Assembly (NCBI GenBank): GCA_026182355.1
Contig: JAPFBL010000539.1
Span: 1-64,000, forward strand
Direction: 5' to 3'
DNA: 64,000 nucleotides
DNA from: Hermatobates lingyangjiaoensis
Taxonomy: Eukaryota; Arthropoda; Insecta; Hemiptera; Hermatobatidae
The translations under genes and the position numbers were made by a program. The notes below the pieces were generated by a model that worked only from the letters and a program-made list of their open reading frames with translations, searched no databases and had not been told where the DNA came from. This document shows, piece after piece, positions 55,040 through 64,000 of the stretch. How positions within the stretch are numbered: position 1 is the stretch's first letter; each line of letters begins with the position of its first letter.

Positions 55040-55790
55040 TGTTGTATATATATATATATATATGATGTAATTTTTTTGATGTTTGAGGTCCAATGATTAA
55101 AACTAGTCCTTTTGCCGACGTTTCGACATATATTTATGTCATCTTCAGGGCTACAACATGATTGTTTTACAATTAGCACTACTATTACTACTATTTGGTA
55201 ATTTATTACATTTTAATATGTTCGGTAACAAAGAGGAATTTATTGATAAAACAGTTATTACGACTATGGATTATTTTGTTATACATTAACATAAGGATAT
55301 TGTTATAATTATTCTATTGCTTTAGAATTATTGCATAAGTATAGAGATCACTATTTGATTACCTTGGAAATCTGTTTATGTTGCAGCATTCTTCTTTAAT
55401 ACTGTTTCATGATGGTTACTATTTGTTTTCTGGGCGGTTTCTTTACGGTTATGTTCTGTTTTGCTTGTTTGAGTACACACTTATGCAATAATTCTAAAGC
55501 AATAGTATAATTATAACAATATCCTTATGTTAATGTATAACAAAATAATCCATAGTCGTAATAACTGTTTTATCAATAAATTCCTCTTTGTTACCGTACA
55601 TATTAAAATGTAATAAATTACCATAATAGTAGTAATAGTAGTGCTAATTGTAAAACAATCATGTTGTAGCCCTGAAGATGACATAAATATATGTCGAAAC
55701 GTCGGCAAAAGGACTAGTTTTAATCATTGGACCTCAAACCTCAAAAAAAATTACATCATATAAATATTGGGTCAAGAAAACAAATCATGA
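55040..55790. mobile_element. Inverted-dimer PLE-derived element
   Basis: The arms 55063-55336 and 55480-55759 are inverted copies; the unpaired centre is ~140 nt. Cores CTGAAGAT-GACATA-AATA-TATGTC-GAAAC lie at 55672-55700 (+) and 55120-55148 (-). Flanked by (TA)n on both sides. Non-coding. Confidence 0.82.
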
Positions 55791-55812
55791 TGTATATATA
55801 TATATATATATA

Positions 55813-56323
55813 CAGTCGATTCCGGTTAATTGGGACACATCGGGACCGAAGCGTTTTGTTCCAATTAAGCGGCTGTCCCAATTATACAAATTTTATTTTT
55901 TTTTGGAAATTCATTTGATTGGTTTTAGGAACAATGTCATTAAGCCTTGGGGGGGGGGGGGGGGTGTTTGTTTTGCTGCTGCACTGGCTCGGATGGAAAA
56001 GATAGCAAATGTGAAGATGAGGCAGCTGAGGATTTTTAAAACACGGGTATCGGCTTCAGAAAGAAGCCGCCTTTCTGGCTTTCCCGGAATTTAGAACGGG
56101 TTGGTGTTTGTTTTGCCGCTGCACCGGCTCGGTTAAACCGGAACTCAGTTAAAACATACTCGGTTAATCAGAACTCTACTGTACTAAAATCTTAAATTTA
56201 CTGTCCCAATTAAACATACAAATTTACAATTGTAGTTCATGGTTTGGTTTCCGTTCTTTGAAATTTGTCCCAAATAAGTGGCTGTCCCAATTAAGCGGTG
56301 TCCCAATTAAGTGGAATCCACTG
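55813..56323. mobile_element. pogo/Tigger-like non-autonomous transposon
   Basis: The ends CAGTCGATTCCGGTTAATTG and TTAAGTGGAATCCACTG are pogo-like inverted repeats with a TA target on each side. Inside, the plus strand reads ALARMEKIANVKMRQLRIFK, like the C-terminal tail of a Tigger-type transposase. A G16 run lies near 55948. No DDE catalytic region remains. Confidence 0.72.
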
Positions 56324-56660
56324 TATTCTCTTGTTTTGATTCTAAAGCCATGCGTTTGATTGTGACATTTTGTATGAGATGGATGGGAGGCTGTGTGCGA
56401 GCAAAGCTCTTTGCTGATACAGAGAGACTCTTTCTGGAGCGGAAAAGGAAATGTCATGGCTTCTTTTGCCTTGAGTCATTGCTCCCGAGATGACTTTTGA
56501 TAAGGATGACGGGAAGTGTAGAAACACGACCTTATCTTATCAGTGGGCTTGCTAAAGCAGACAGGCGGTCCTCCCACGCAGGCTGACCTCCCAGTCATCC
56601 TCAGCTCCTTTATTATACCTAAAGTCACCTAAGACAAAGGCGATGAAATGAGAAATACAA
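56324..56660 (+). other. GC-richer unique segment in PLOD intron 1
   Basis: This stretch is less AT-rich than its surroundings and not obviously repeated. Several 60-77-codon ORFs overlap in different frames with no recognisable family. An unrecognised regulatory region or old insertion is possible. Confidence 0.3.
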
Positions 56661-56664
56661 TTCA

Positions 56665-56667
<3 letters not shown>

Positions 56668-56725
<58 letters not shown>

Positions 56726-56892
56726 GTTTTGTTATTGAGGGCTAGGTCAAATAAAAGAAAATAAACTCCTTTCTAGGCCGACGTTTCGATGTATTTCTAC
56801 ATCTAATAAAGTAAAGTTTATTTTCTTTTATTTGACCTAGCCCTCAATAACAAAACATTGAATAGAATAGAAGAGGTCAATAACAATTTTTG

Positions 56893-56937
<45 letters not shown>
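56668..56937. mobile_element. Mini inverted PLE derivative between TA tracts
   Basis: (TA)26, then 56722-56800 matching the 5199 terminus in minus orientation, then its inverse (56815-56880), then (TA)22. The minus core lacks its CTGA half. Same family as the element at 5160-6440. Confidence 0.65.
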
Positions 56938-56943
<6 letters not shown>

Positions 56944-57599
56944 CGGTACTGTTTTCTTGACCACAAAATATTCACAAAACACTTTTTCTTTTTCTCGGAG
57001 TTTGGTCAGGGTAAATATATGGAATCACCTTTTTGCCAACGTTTCGTCTTTATTTCAAGACATCCTCAGGGCTATAAACTAACAAAAAACAATAAACAAT
57101 GGACATTTTTTCATTTCTACTTTAAAAACATCATAAACAAATTGAAAAAAGAACTTACTGAAGGCTTGGTTCTGTTACATTTACAAACAACCGTTAACTG
57201 TCATTACATGTGCTGTTCCAAGCGACAAATTATTGAACCACTGTTTTTTTTTAGTACAATCCATTATATATAAACATATATACTTATACACATATTATAA
57301 TATATATCTATTATAATATGTATCACCATAATATATATCTATAATACATTTATAATAAATTATTATTTTAACAATCCTTAAAAATATAAACTAGATAACA
57401 TTGCATCTTTAACTATTTATGATGGAACTATAAATCCTACTTAAATTGTCTGTATCTGTTTTTCTATTGCAAGTATTATTAGTATTTTTGATATGTATCA
57501 TTTCTTTTATCAATCTTTTATTGTATGAAGTTTCATAATCTAAAATTGATGCATTCTCAATCGTCTGGTATCGTCTAATCTTCAAAAATTCTATTAAAG

Positions 57600-58245
57600 A
57601 TCAGACGATACCAAATGGATACATTCTAGCCTCATTAGATGTTAGTTCATTATTTACTAACATCCCAATTGACATGGTAGAAAAAATAGTGAAAGACTCA
57701 TGGAATAAAATTTCAGAACGCACCAAATTAACTATAATAGACTTTATGAACATTATTAGGTTATGCACATCAGAGGGTTATTTCCTATATGAAAATAAAC
57801 ATTACAGAATTATAGATGGAGTAGCAATGGGTAGTCCATGTGCCCCCATTTTGGCAGATTTAGTGATGGATTACCTTCTTGATACAGTAATTAATGTAAT
57901 ACCTTTTCCAATGCCTTTCATTTATAAATATGTAGATGACCTGTTTTTAACAATTCCCCAAGAGTCGGTTGATACAGTACTGGACCATTTCAATTCGTTC
58001 CATTCAAATTAAAATTTGTAATAGAATTAGAAAAAAGATCGTAGCCTCCATTTCTAGATACAATAGTATACAGAAATCCGGAGGGTAGCCTAGTTGTCGA
58101 TTGGTGGCGTAAACCACAAAAATCTGATAGATACCTAAATTTTTTATCCCACCACCCTCTAAAACACAAAATTAACACTGCATTAGCTTTGAAACATAGA
58201 GCCATACATTTATGTGATATCAATTTATACAGAAAAATTTGAATA
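57600..58245 (+). pseudogene. PLE reverse transcriptase, broken
   Basis: The first open stretch has palm motif A (ASLDVSSLFTNIP), motif B (GVAMGSPCAPILADL) and motif C (YKYVDDLFL). The catalytic aspartates are visible. It stops at 58013. After a frame change the signature FLDTIVYRNPEGSLVVDWWR and PLKHKINTALALKHRA follow, then another stop. The N-terminal RT region is absent. At least two frame disruptions make the copy non-functional. Confidence 0.85.
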
Positions 58246-58444
58246 TAGTAAAAAATATATTGAAACAAAACAATTACCCGCACCATTTAATAAATAAAAT
58301 AATGCGATCAACAGTTAGTAACCATAATGAAATAACTCCACAGGTAGACGCTAATAGAAATATAACACCGGATTTAAACACTGAAGAAGGTAATAAATAA
58401 ATCAGCACTCCAGTAATAATGGCCTCACCAACTCACCACAGTAT

Positions 58445-58912
58445 AGATCAGTGACATATGTGAAAGGACTGACAGAACAGATTGGAAAAATACTTAAGGA
58501 AGCTAACTTTAAAATAACATATAAAGTAAAGAAAAAATTAAATACATGCATTTTTACGAACACCAAATCACCTATCAACAAACTAATTAAAAGCAATATA
58601 ATATATTCTATTCCTTGCAATAATTGTAATAATGTATACATAGGTCAAACCAAACAATATCTAAAAGATAGATTAGCTTTACACAAATCGAATTTTAAAA
58701 ATAAAAAAATGTTTTGTGCCCTAGCCTCTCATGCAATTAAAAATCAACACACATTTCAATTTGAGAATGCATCAATTTTAGATTATGAAACTTCATACAA
58801 TAAAAGATTGATAAAAGAAATGATACATATCAAAAATACTAATAATACTTGCAATAGAAAAACAGATACAGACAATTTAAGTAGGATTTATAGTTCCATC
58901 ATAAATAGTTAA
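58445..58912 (+). pseudogene. PLE GIY-YIG endonuclease domain
   Basis: An intact stretch of about 150 codons reads YVKGLTEQIGKI, KSNIIYSIPCNNCNNVYIGQ (GIY-YIG core with CxxC), YLKDRLALHKSNF (conserved Arg, His), CALASHAIKNQHTF, then KRLIKEMIHI with the conserved Glu. It ends with TAA. It is separated from the RT by frame disruptions. The start is not real; this is the tail of a longer ORF. Confidence 0.85.
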
Positions 58913-59404
58913 AGATGCAATGTTATCTAGTTTATATTTTTAAGGATTGTTAAAATAATAATTTATTATAAATGTATTATAGATATATATTATGGTGATA
59001 CATATTATAATAGATATATATTATAATATGTGTATAAGTATATATGTTTATATATAATGGATTGTACTAAAAAAACAGTGGTTCAATAATTTGTCGCTTG
59101 GAACAGCACATGTAATGACAGTTAACGGTTGTTTGTAAATTTAACAGAACCAAGCCTTCAGTAAGTTCTTTTTTCAATTTGTTTATGATGTTTTTAAAGT
59201 AGAAATGAAAAAATGTCCATTTTTTATTGTTTTTTGTTAGTTTATAGCCCTGAGGATGTCTTGAAATAAAGACGAAACGTTGGCAAAAAGGTGATTCCAT
59301 ATATTTACCCTGACCAAACTCCGAGAAAAAGAAAAAGTGTTTGTTAATATTTTGTGGTCAAGAAAACAGTACCGTATATATATATATATATATATATATA
59401 CGTA

Positions 59405-59722
59405 TATATATATATACTCGTATAGATAAAAGTATCGACCGTGGAATAGAAACAAAACTATATTTTATCGAGACTCGGTCAGTTCTTCAGGTTCAAACTG
59501 AACAGTTCAGTGTCGCGTGTTCATTCAGACTACAGTTGTTAAAATCCACATACTATTTTTCTTTGTCAAATAATTTGTAATCTAATACTTAGTTTTTCTG
59601 TTTTAAAATTTATACTTCTGCCTATGAAAAAGGTTTTAAATAAAGACCGAAACATTGGCAATGAGAGTTTAATTTGAACCTGAAGAACTGGCCGAGTCCC
59701 GATAAACTATAGTTTTGTATAT
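59405..59722 (+). mobile_element. PLE-derived module (CCTATGAAAAAGG family)
   Basis: 59575-59720 matches 1640-1795 (GCCTATGAAAAAGGTTTTAA, then AGACCGAAACATTGGC). The part before it, including GAGACTCGGTCAGTTCTTCAGG, is an inverted copy of the module's outer end. Confidence 0.6.
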
Positions 59723-59724
59723 AT

Positions 59725-60036
59725 ATATATAGTTCAATATAGAAAACAAAACATAGAAAAATCAAAAGAACACACTTACAGTCTCTAATTTTCGGTTTGA
59801 ACCGTCTTCAGGAGAGTTAAGAGAGGGAAACCAAGCGCACTGATTCAGAGACGGTTGGAGACCCAGGTCTCTGAACCAGTGCGCTTCGTTTCCCTTTCTT
59901 AACTCTCCTGAAGACGGTTATAACCGAAAATTAGAGACAGTAAGTGTGTTCTTTTGATTTCTCTATGTTTCGTTTTCTATATTGAACTATATTTGTCCGT
60001 TTTGGATCGTATTTCCATCGAAAAAGTATATATATA
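59725..60036. mobile_element. Palindromic PLE-derived element
   Basis: The arms meet at AGACCCAGGTCT near 59856. Each arm holds CTCCTGAAGAC-GGTT ... AACC-GAAAA (59908-59930 +, 59788-59811 -). Outer ends AGTTCAATATAGAAAAC and its complement are followed by CGTATTTCCATCGAAAAAG. Confidence 0.75.
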
Positions 60037-60300
60037 TATATATATGTTTTGGATGTTCCCCAAACATCCCATTCTGGACATTAGTTCTTTCCTGCGCTTT
60101 CACCCTTTTAAAATACCACTCTTTTCAACCCCTCACCAGATGTTCTCTGCATCTAGTGTTTCAGTTGGGTTTTTGACTCTGGCGAAGACCGCTTTTTACA
60201 GTTGAAAGATCTTAGTCTTGTTTTCCCATTTTCTTATTGTGGTTTGATCATTGATTGTTATTTCACGTGTTTATGTGAAATCTTTTTATACATATATACA
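60037..60300 (+). mobile_element. Palindromic family, right half with internal sequence
   Basis: GGATGTTCCCCAAACATCCC ... CTCACCAGATGTTCTCTGCA ... GACTCTGGCGAAGACCGC ... GGTTTGATCATTGATTGTTA. Reverse of the interior at 42560-42700 followed by the usual right arm. The left arm is absent. Confidence 0.65.
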
Positions 60301-60424
60301 TACATTGTATTTATTATGATGGTTTTGTAGTGATATACGGACTACAATATTTGTAGCTGACAAACATAAAGTTCAATATCTGACGTATTGTTTAAACCGA
60401 TCCCCTAGAGGGTGACGTCAGCCA

Positions 60425-60684
60425 ATAACCGACTTTTTGTTTGATCGGTGATTCTACAGATTCTAACATTGGGAGTCATAAATTTTCCCTGACTCGAGTG
60501 CTTTTCAATGAGGGATCTTTAATGAGTACCTGACATCGTGCACGCTCGGTACCGACGGCTTAGCGTCCTCTCCGATGGACGACGTACTCACATTTATTCA
60601 CCTCGCAAGTGAATAAATCGAGGGCCAGGTGGGGATCGAACCCCGAACTAGAGGTATGTTACCCACTGAGCTAACCTGGCCTCT
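60425..60684 (-). mobile_element. tRNA-derived SINE
   Basis: The minus strand has a head with AGCTCAGTGGGTAACAT (A box) and GGTTCGATCC (B box), then TTTATTCACTTGCGAGG, the body and a 3' segment matching 32680-32760. Target duplication not resolved. Confidence 0.8.
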
Positions 60685-60719
60685 TAATATCTGACTTAAA
60701 CTTTATTATTTTCCTTTTT

Positions 60720-60930
60720 AAACCGACGAGTAATCGACATCAACTTAACTCGAAACGACATATGCCGAGGCATACCTGTACATGTATATTACTCGCTTTC
60801 GATTTGTAAGACTTAATACATCTCAGATGCTTCATGTTCTCTGATGAGGACCTGTTGTTCGAAACGTCTTTCATGATAGTTGGTTTGTTCTGTTGTGTGT
60901 AGAATTTGTTTGTTTTTTTTTGGGGGATTT
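60720..60930 (+). mobile_element. Module with canonical hammerhead-like core
   Basis: CTGATGA-GGAC-CTGTT-GTTC-GAAAC (60841-60865) matches the hammerhead consensus without the extra base seen elsewhere. Single copy, no inverted partner. No coding sequence. Confidence 0.5.
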
Positions 60931-60949
60931 CAAGAATTACGTCTGTACT

Positions 60950-61535
60950 CAAAAAAAGTTTAATTTGAAACTAACAACGCGTTTCGAACACTTAGTGTTC
61001 TTCTTCAAGTTAACATCTAAAGACTTGAAAACTTTGATTTATATAGTACTTGTCTCATACTCTATGAATGCTATGAGAATAATATGTGCAGTCATGATGA
61101 CGTATTCATGTCAGAATGAATTATGACGTTGCTTAATTATGATGACTTCTTTTATTTGTAGCTGTTGTTTAATTAGAGCAATTAAATATCCCCAATTATC
61201 AATTTGACACAGCTCATTAGTATTTAATACTTGAGCAATTAATTACCTAATTATGATGACTTTGATTTGTCATCTACAAAATTTGATCATTAAACTACAA
61301 AATTATTTGTAGTTTAATTACAGCAATTAAATATGCCCGATTATCAATTTGATAGAGCTCATTAGTAAATAGCAATTATAATGGACAGATACCGTACAAG
61401 AAGACATACTCTTTTATATAAAATTTCATTTGTGTGATTGTTTATCCATTTTACCTCAGAATGAGTAAATACCACACAATTACGGATTGCACAACTAATG
61501 ATTTAATAATATAAATTAATAGTAGAAGTAATGCA
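60950..61535. mobile_element. PLE-derived debris (AACGCGTTTCGAACAC family)
   Basis: A minus-strand core CTTGAAGAA-GAACAC-TA-AGTGTTC-GAAAC lies at 60979-61007. 61425-61500 repeats the outer arm of the 40585-40920 module. The middle has two similar blocks with AGCAATTAAATATSCCCRATTATC near 61177 and 61322. Confidence 0.5.
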
Positions 61536-61729
61536 CTACTTTTATAAAACGTAGAGACTTATATTTGCATATAAATAATGAAAATCATCATATTGGTTAG
61601 ACGGGAGCTAAAATTATAGAACTTTTTCACATCACTTATGATAAATCAGTGTTGTTAAGAAATATTATCGAGTATTCTTTGATTAAATTTAATAGATCTA
61701 ATGCTATAAACATTAGTAAAGGTTTGTTC

Positions 61730-61965
61730 AAACTTGACTCAGTGCTAACGAGAACTCTGAGCCTCTTATCTAAGAGGGCTGACAGCTAGCGGATAGTTAT
61801 TTACTTTTTCTTACTATACACCTTTGTTTGCCCTAGCATCTCTCCCCTGGTATATTGTCCCTGCCATACTTTATACCCTTTCTACATCTTTGGTTTCAGA
61901 TTTGACTCTGATGAAGACCGCTTGTTACAGTTGAAAGGTCTTAGTCTTATTGTGGTTTGAACATC
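61730..61965 (+). mobile_element. Palindromic family, diverged fragment
   Basis: GGGCTGACAGCTAGCGGATAGT is the reverse of 42720-42745. The end reads TTTGACTCTGATGAAGACCG then CTTGTTACAGTTGAAAGGTC and GTGGTTTGAACATC. Left arm absent. Confidence 0.55.
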
Positions 61966-61974
61966 TCTTTTATA

Positions 61975-63005
61975 ATATTACTAGACGACCCTTGACCCCT
62001 TGTGTCACTCAGTGTTTAGAAATTATAGCAACATGCATTCACTGAACGTGATTGACAGGAATAATTGCTATTGCTATTTCTTGTTATTAAGCCATGAAAA
62101 CAAAGATTCTTATATTGTCCAAGAATTTCATATAGTATTCTTAACAAGAATCAAATATATACACAAAAAGCATATTTATAATATAAAAAAAAATTTAAAA
62201 TAAAAAATGTAATTTATTTTATTGCATAAATAAAGGAAACGTCAATTCAAGTTATATACAGAATCAAGAGGGGTCAGGGTAGCTCAGTGGTTACGTGCTC
62301 GCCTCAGAACTGATAGAACCGGGGTTCGATCCCCATATGGCCCTCGATTTATTCACGCGGAAGGTGAATAAATATGAGCTCGTTGTCTCTCGGAGAAGGA
62401 CGTTAAACTGTCGGTCCCGAGTTTAACGATGTCAGCTATTCGTTAAAGATCCCTACTCTAAATATACTTGAGTTAGGCAAAATTTAGGACTCCCAGTGTA
62501 GAATCAATCTTCATTGTGTGTTATCACAAAGGGCCAATGCTCGGCCTACGTGTGTTCCCTTGTGGAACTGCCACTGCAACCTAACCTAACTACAGAATCA
62601 AACATGTTTAAAACTAACAAAAACCTGTAAATTGAAATATTCAATTTATTTACCCAACATAAAATAACATTAATGAAAAGAATGTGTCTGTATAATATAA
62701 CCTTAGAATATTCGTATTTTATCTGACAGTTGTGTTCAAGTTTGTTTCTAAAACTATTTTTAAACTCTAATGCAATAGTTTATTATTTATTATAGATTAC
62801 CCTGACCCCCCAAGTATGAAATATTATTAAATAATATTGTAGAAAGTCGAGGTGAGTATGCAAGCCACTGGGCTACCTTGACCCCATAGTACGATTTGTT
62901 ATTATGTAATACAGCTACAACAAAGCCAATCACTACAACAGTGAAAATTTATAATAATTTCAGGTCTCTATCTCCACGGAAAATGGGCGAACAAACAAAC
63001 TCACG
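61975..63005 (+). mobile_element. Copy of the 9290-10100 family, interrupted by a SINE
   Basis: ACTAGACGACCCTTGACCCC ... AGTTATATACAGAATCAA, then the SINE, then ACAGAATCAAACATGTTTAA ... CTCTATCTCCACGGAAAATG. The two halves match 47100-47430 and 47430-47620 without a gap. 62815-62890 holds a tRNA-like fragment on the minus strand. Confidence 0.6.
62268..62590 (+). mobile_element. Full-length tRNA-derived SINE, 323 bp
   Basis: Head GGGTCAGGGTAGCTCAGTGG then TTACGTGC (A box) and GGTTCGATCC (B box, 62323-62332). The body includes TTTATTCACGCGGAAGG and GGACGTTAAACTGTCGG. The 3' end is CTAACCTAAC. A perfect 11-bp duplication TACAGAATCAA flanks it (62257-62267 and 62591-62601). Youngest-looking copy in the window and a good family reference. 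Confidence 0.92.
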
Positions 63006-63009
63006 TATT

Positions 63010-63445
63010 TTATATATATATAAGTGTGTTATCTAATCGGGATTCAGTCAAATTTTCTAGGTTCAAAAATCAAACTCTCATTGCCGACGTTTCGGTTTTA
63101 TTTTAAAACCTTTTTCATAGGCAGAAGTAAGAATTTTTTGACTAAGAAAATGAAATTTACATTATTTAAAGGGAAAACAATCCAATCAAATTAATCGGAT
63201 AAATCTTTCGACTAGACTGGAACTGACTGTCTAGTCGAAGGTTTTTTGTCCGGTTAAGATTGTTGTTCCTTTCGATAATGTAAATTTCATTTTCTTAGTC
63301 AAAGAATTCTTACTTCTGCCTATGAAAAAAGTTTTAAATTAAAAATGAAACGTCGGCAATGAGAGTTTGAGTTTTGAACCTAGAAAATTTGACCGAATCC
63401 CGATTAGATAACACCTATTCTATGAAACGGTCGATACATTATTGA
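63010..63445. mobile_element. Large palindromic PLE-derived element, copy 3
   Basis: Same plan as 6800-7198: CTTTCGACTAGACTGGAACT ... TCTAGTCGAAGG at the centre, AAACCTTTTTCATAGGCAGA and its complement in the arms, outer end CTATGAAACGGTCGATAC. Arms are more diverged (~10% by eye). Confidence 0.75.
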
Positions 63446-63464
63446 ATCTGTTATATTTATTGTA

Positions 63465-63665
63465 TATAGATAGAACCACAATATGAAATTGGAAAATAAG
63501 ACTAAGTCTTTCAACCGTAACAAGCGTTCTTCGTCAGAGTCAAAAACCCAACTGTTTTTGACTCTGACGAAGACCGCCTGTTACAATTGAAAGATCTTAG
63601 TCTTTTTTTTTTTCATTTCATATCGTGGTTTGATCATTGATTGTTATTTCTCGTGTTTTTGTGTT
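63465..63665. mobile_element. Palindromic element, copy 8
   Basis: GAACCACAATATGAAATTGG ... GTCAAAAACCCAACTG, then TTTTTGACTCTGACGAAGAC ... GGTTTGATCATTGATTGTTA. It ends about 65 nt upstream of the PLOD exon 2 acceptor. Confidence 0.7.
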
Positions 63666-63729
63666 ATCTTGTATATAGAGGTTAATAGATAGACGTCTAT
63701 GTGAAAGGAGTTGTGTTTTGCTGTTTCAG

Positions 63730-63818
63730 ATTTCTACTTGATCACTGTTGCCACTAATGAAACAGACGGCTACAAGAGGTTTATTACTTCGGCTGAGAAA
63801 TTCGATATTCCCACCAAG
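63730..63818 (+). CDS. PLOD: Procollagen-lysine hydroxylase exon 2
   Basis: The acceptor is TTTTGCTGTTTCAG and the donor is AAG|GTAACG. Two bases complete the split Asp codon, then 29 codons end in phase 0. The peptide FYLITVATNETDGYKRF, then SAEKFDI, matches the N-terminal glycosyltransferase-like domain of PLOD (family wording VTVATKETDGFRRFxxSAxxFN). The remaining domains, including the C-terminal dioxygenase domain with its His/Asp iron ligands, must lie beyond the window. The intron before this exon is 13.6 kb and consists largely of repeats. Confidence 0.88.
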
Positions 63819-64000
63819 GTAACGGGACATTGTAACTTTATTAGTACTCAGCTAGGTTTGCCTTCTTGCCTGCTCAACTTCTTTCAGTTTCAGTTACTCT
63901 TTTAAATTTGTCTGAACGTTTTATATTCATCAGGAATATGAACAGGAGGTTTGGTAGTAAGATGTTCGTTTGGAGTTGAAGGAAATGTTAATATTTTTTT
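63819..64000 (+). other. PLOD intron 2, start
   Basis: Intronic sequence after the exon 2 donor; no further exon was recognised before the window ends. Confidence 0.5.

Larger units (their letters stand above)
56938..59386 (+). mobile_element. Penelope-like element with ~610-nt inverted terminal repeats
   Basis: 56938-57560 is an inverted copy of 58780-59386, including the 3' end of the ORF. Cores CTGAGGAT-GTCTT ... AAGAC-GAAAC lie at 59250-59278 (+) and 57041-57069 (-). The middle carries the RT palm, the RT C-terminal block and the GIY-YIG domain, all on the plus strand. 5'-truncated and frameshifted, flanked by (TA)n. This is the most complete PLE in the window. Confidence 0.88.

Noticed and set aside
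62270..62345. Functional tRNA gene
   Set aside because: A and B boxes are present, but no good acceptor or anticodon stems, a SINE body follows, and a target duplication flanks the whole 323 bp.
62575..62590. Telomere-like CTAACCTAAC
   Set aside because: Only two units, forming the 3' end of the SINE.

Overview
Organism. This is nuclear DNA of an animal: interrupted genes with GT-AG introns, a 70%-AT background, tRNA-derived SINEs, Penelope-like retroelements (PLEs), hAT/pogo/Helitron-like debris and a great deal of micro- and minisatellite DNA. Protein wording in the exons looks invertebrate; an arthropod is my guess, at low confidence. Layout. Only two host genes are supported. (1) A NOSTRIN orthologue (F-BAR, HR1/REM-1 and SH3 membrane-trafficking adaptor) lies on the + strand. 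Its last nine coding exons run from 1154 to 38984; the N-terminal exons lie upstream of the window. All exon phases join cleanly and give about 390 C-terminal residues. (2) A procollagen-lysine hydroxylase (PLOD) gene starts downstream on the same strand. Exon 1 (50047-50131) encodes the start and signal peptide; exon 2 (63730-63818) encodes the start of the glycosyltransferase-like domain. They are separated by a 13.6 kb intron. The gene continues past the window. Everything else is intron, flank or repeat. The most unusual feature is that several NOSTRIN introns carry tandem arrays anchored on the splice junction itself. Intron 4 holds about 126 copies of a 101-bp unit that copies the last ~38 nt of exon 4 plus its 5' splice site (12056-24835). 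Intron 5 opens with 14 copies of a 91-bp unit, each starting with GTAAGT. Intron 7 ends with five extra copies of a 41-bp unit carrying the 3' splice site. Intron 3 has three copies of its donor-proximal sequence in a CT-rich array. Intron 2 has a 27-bp array starting 37 nt after the donor. Mobile DNA. At least ten PLE-derived modules occur, many as head-to-head inverted dimers bounded by (TA)n. They share a hammerhead-ribozyme-like core: CUGANGA, usually one extra base, a covarying hairpin, then GAAAC. Two larger PLE copies retain decayed reverse transcriptase and/or GIY-YIG endonuclease coding sequence. A 212-bp palindromic element has inserted into a minisatellite with an 8-bp target duplication. 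Two SINE families have clear target duplications; one has a GNRA-capped 3' hairpin and survives in copies as short as 48 bp. The host genes do not form a functional unit; they are neighbours in head-to-tail order.
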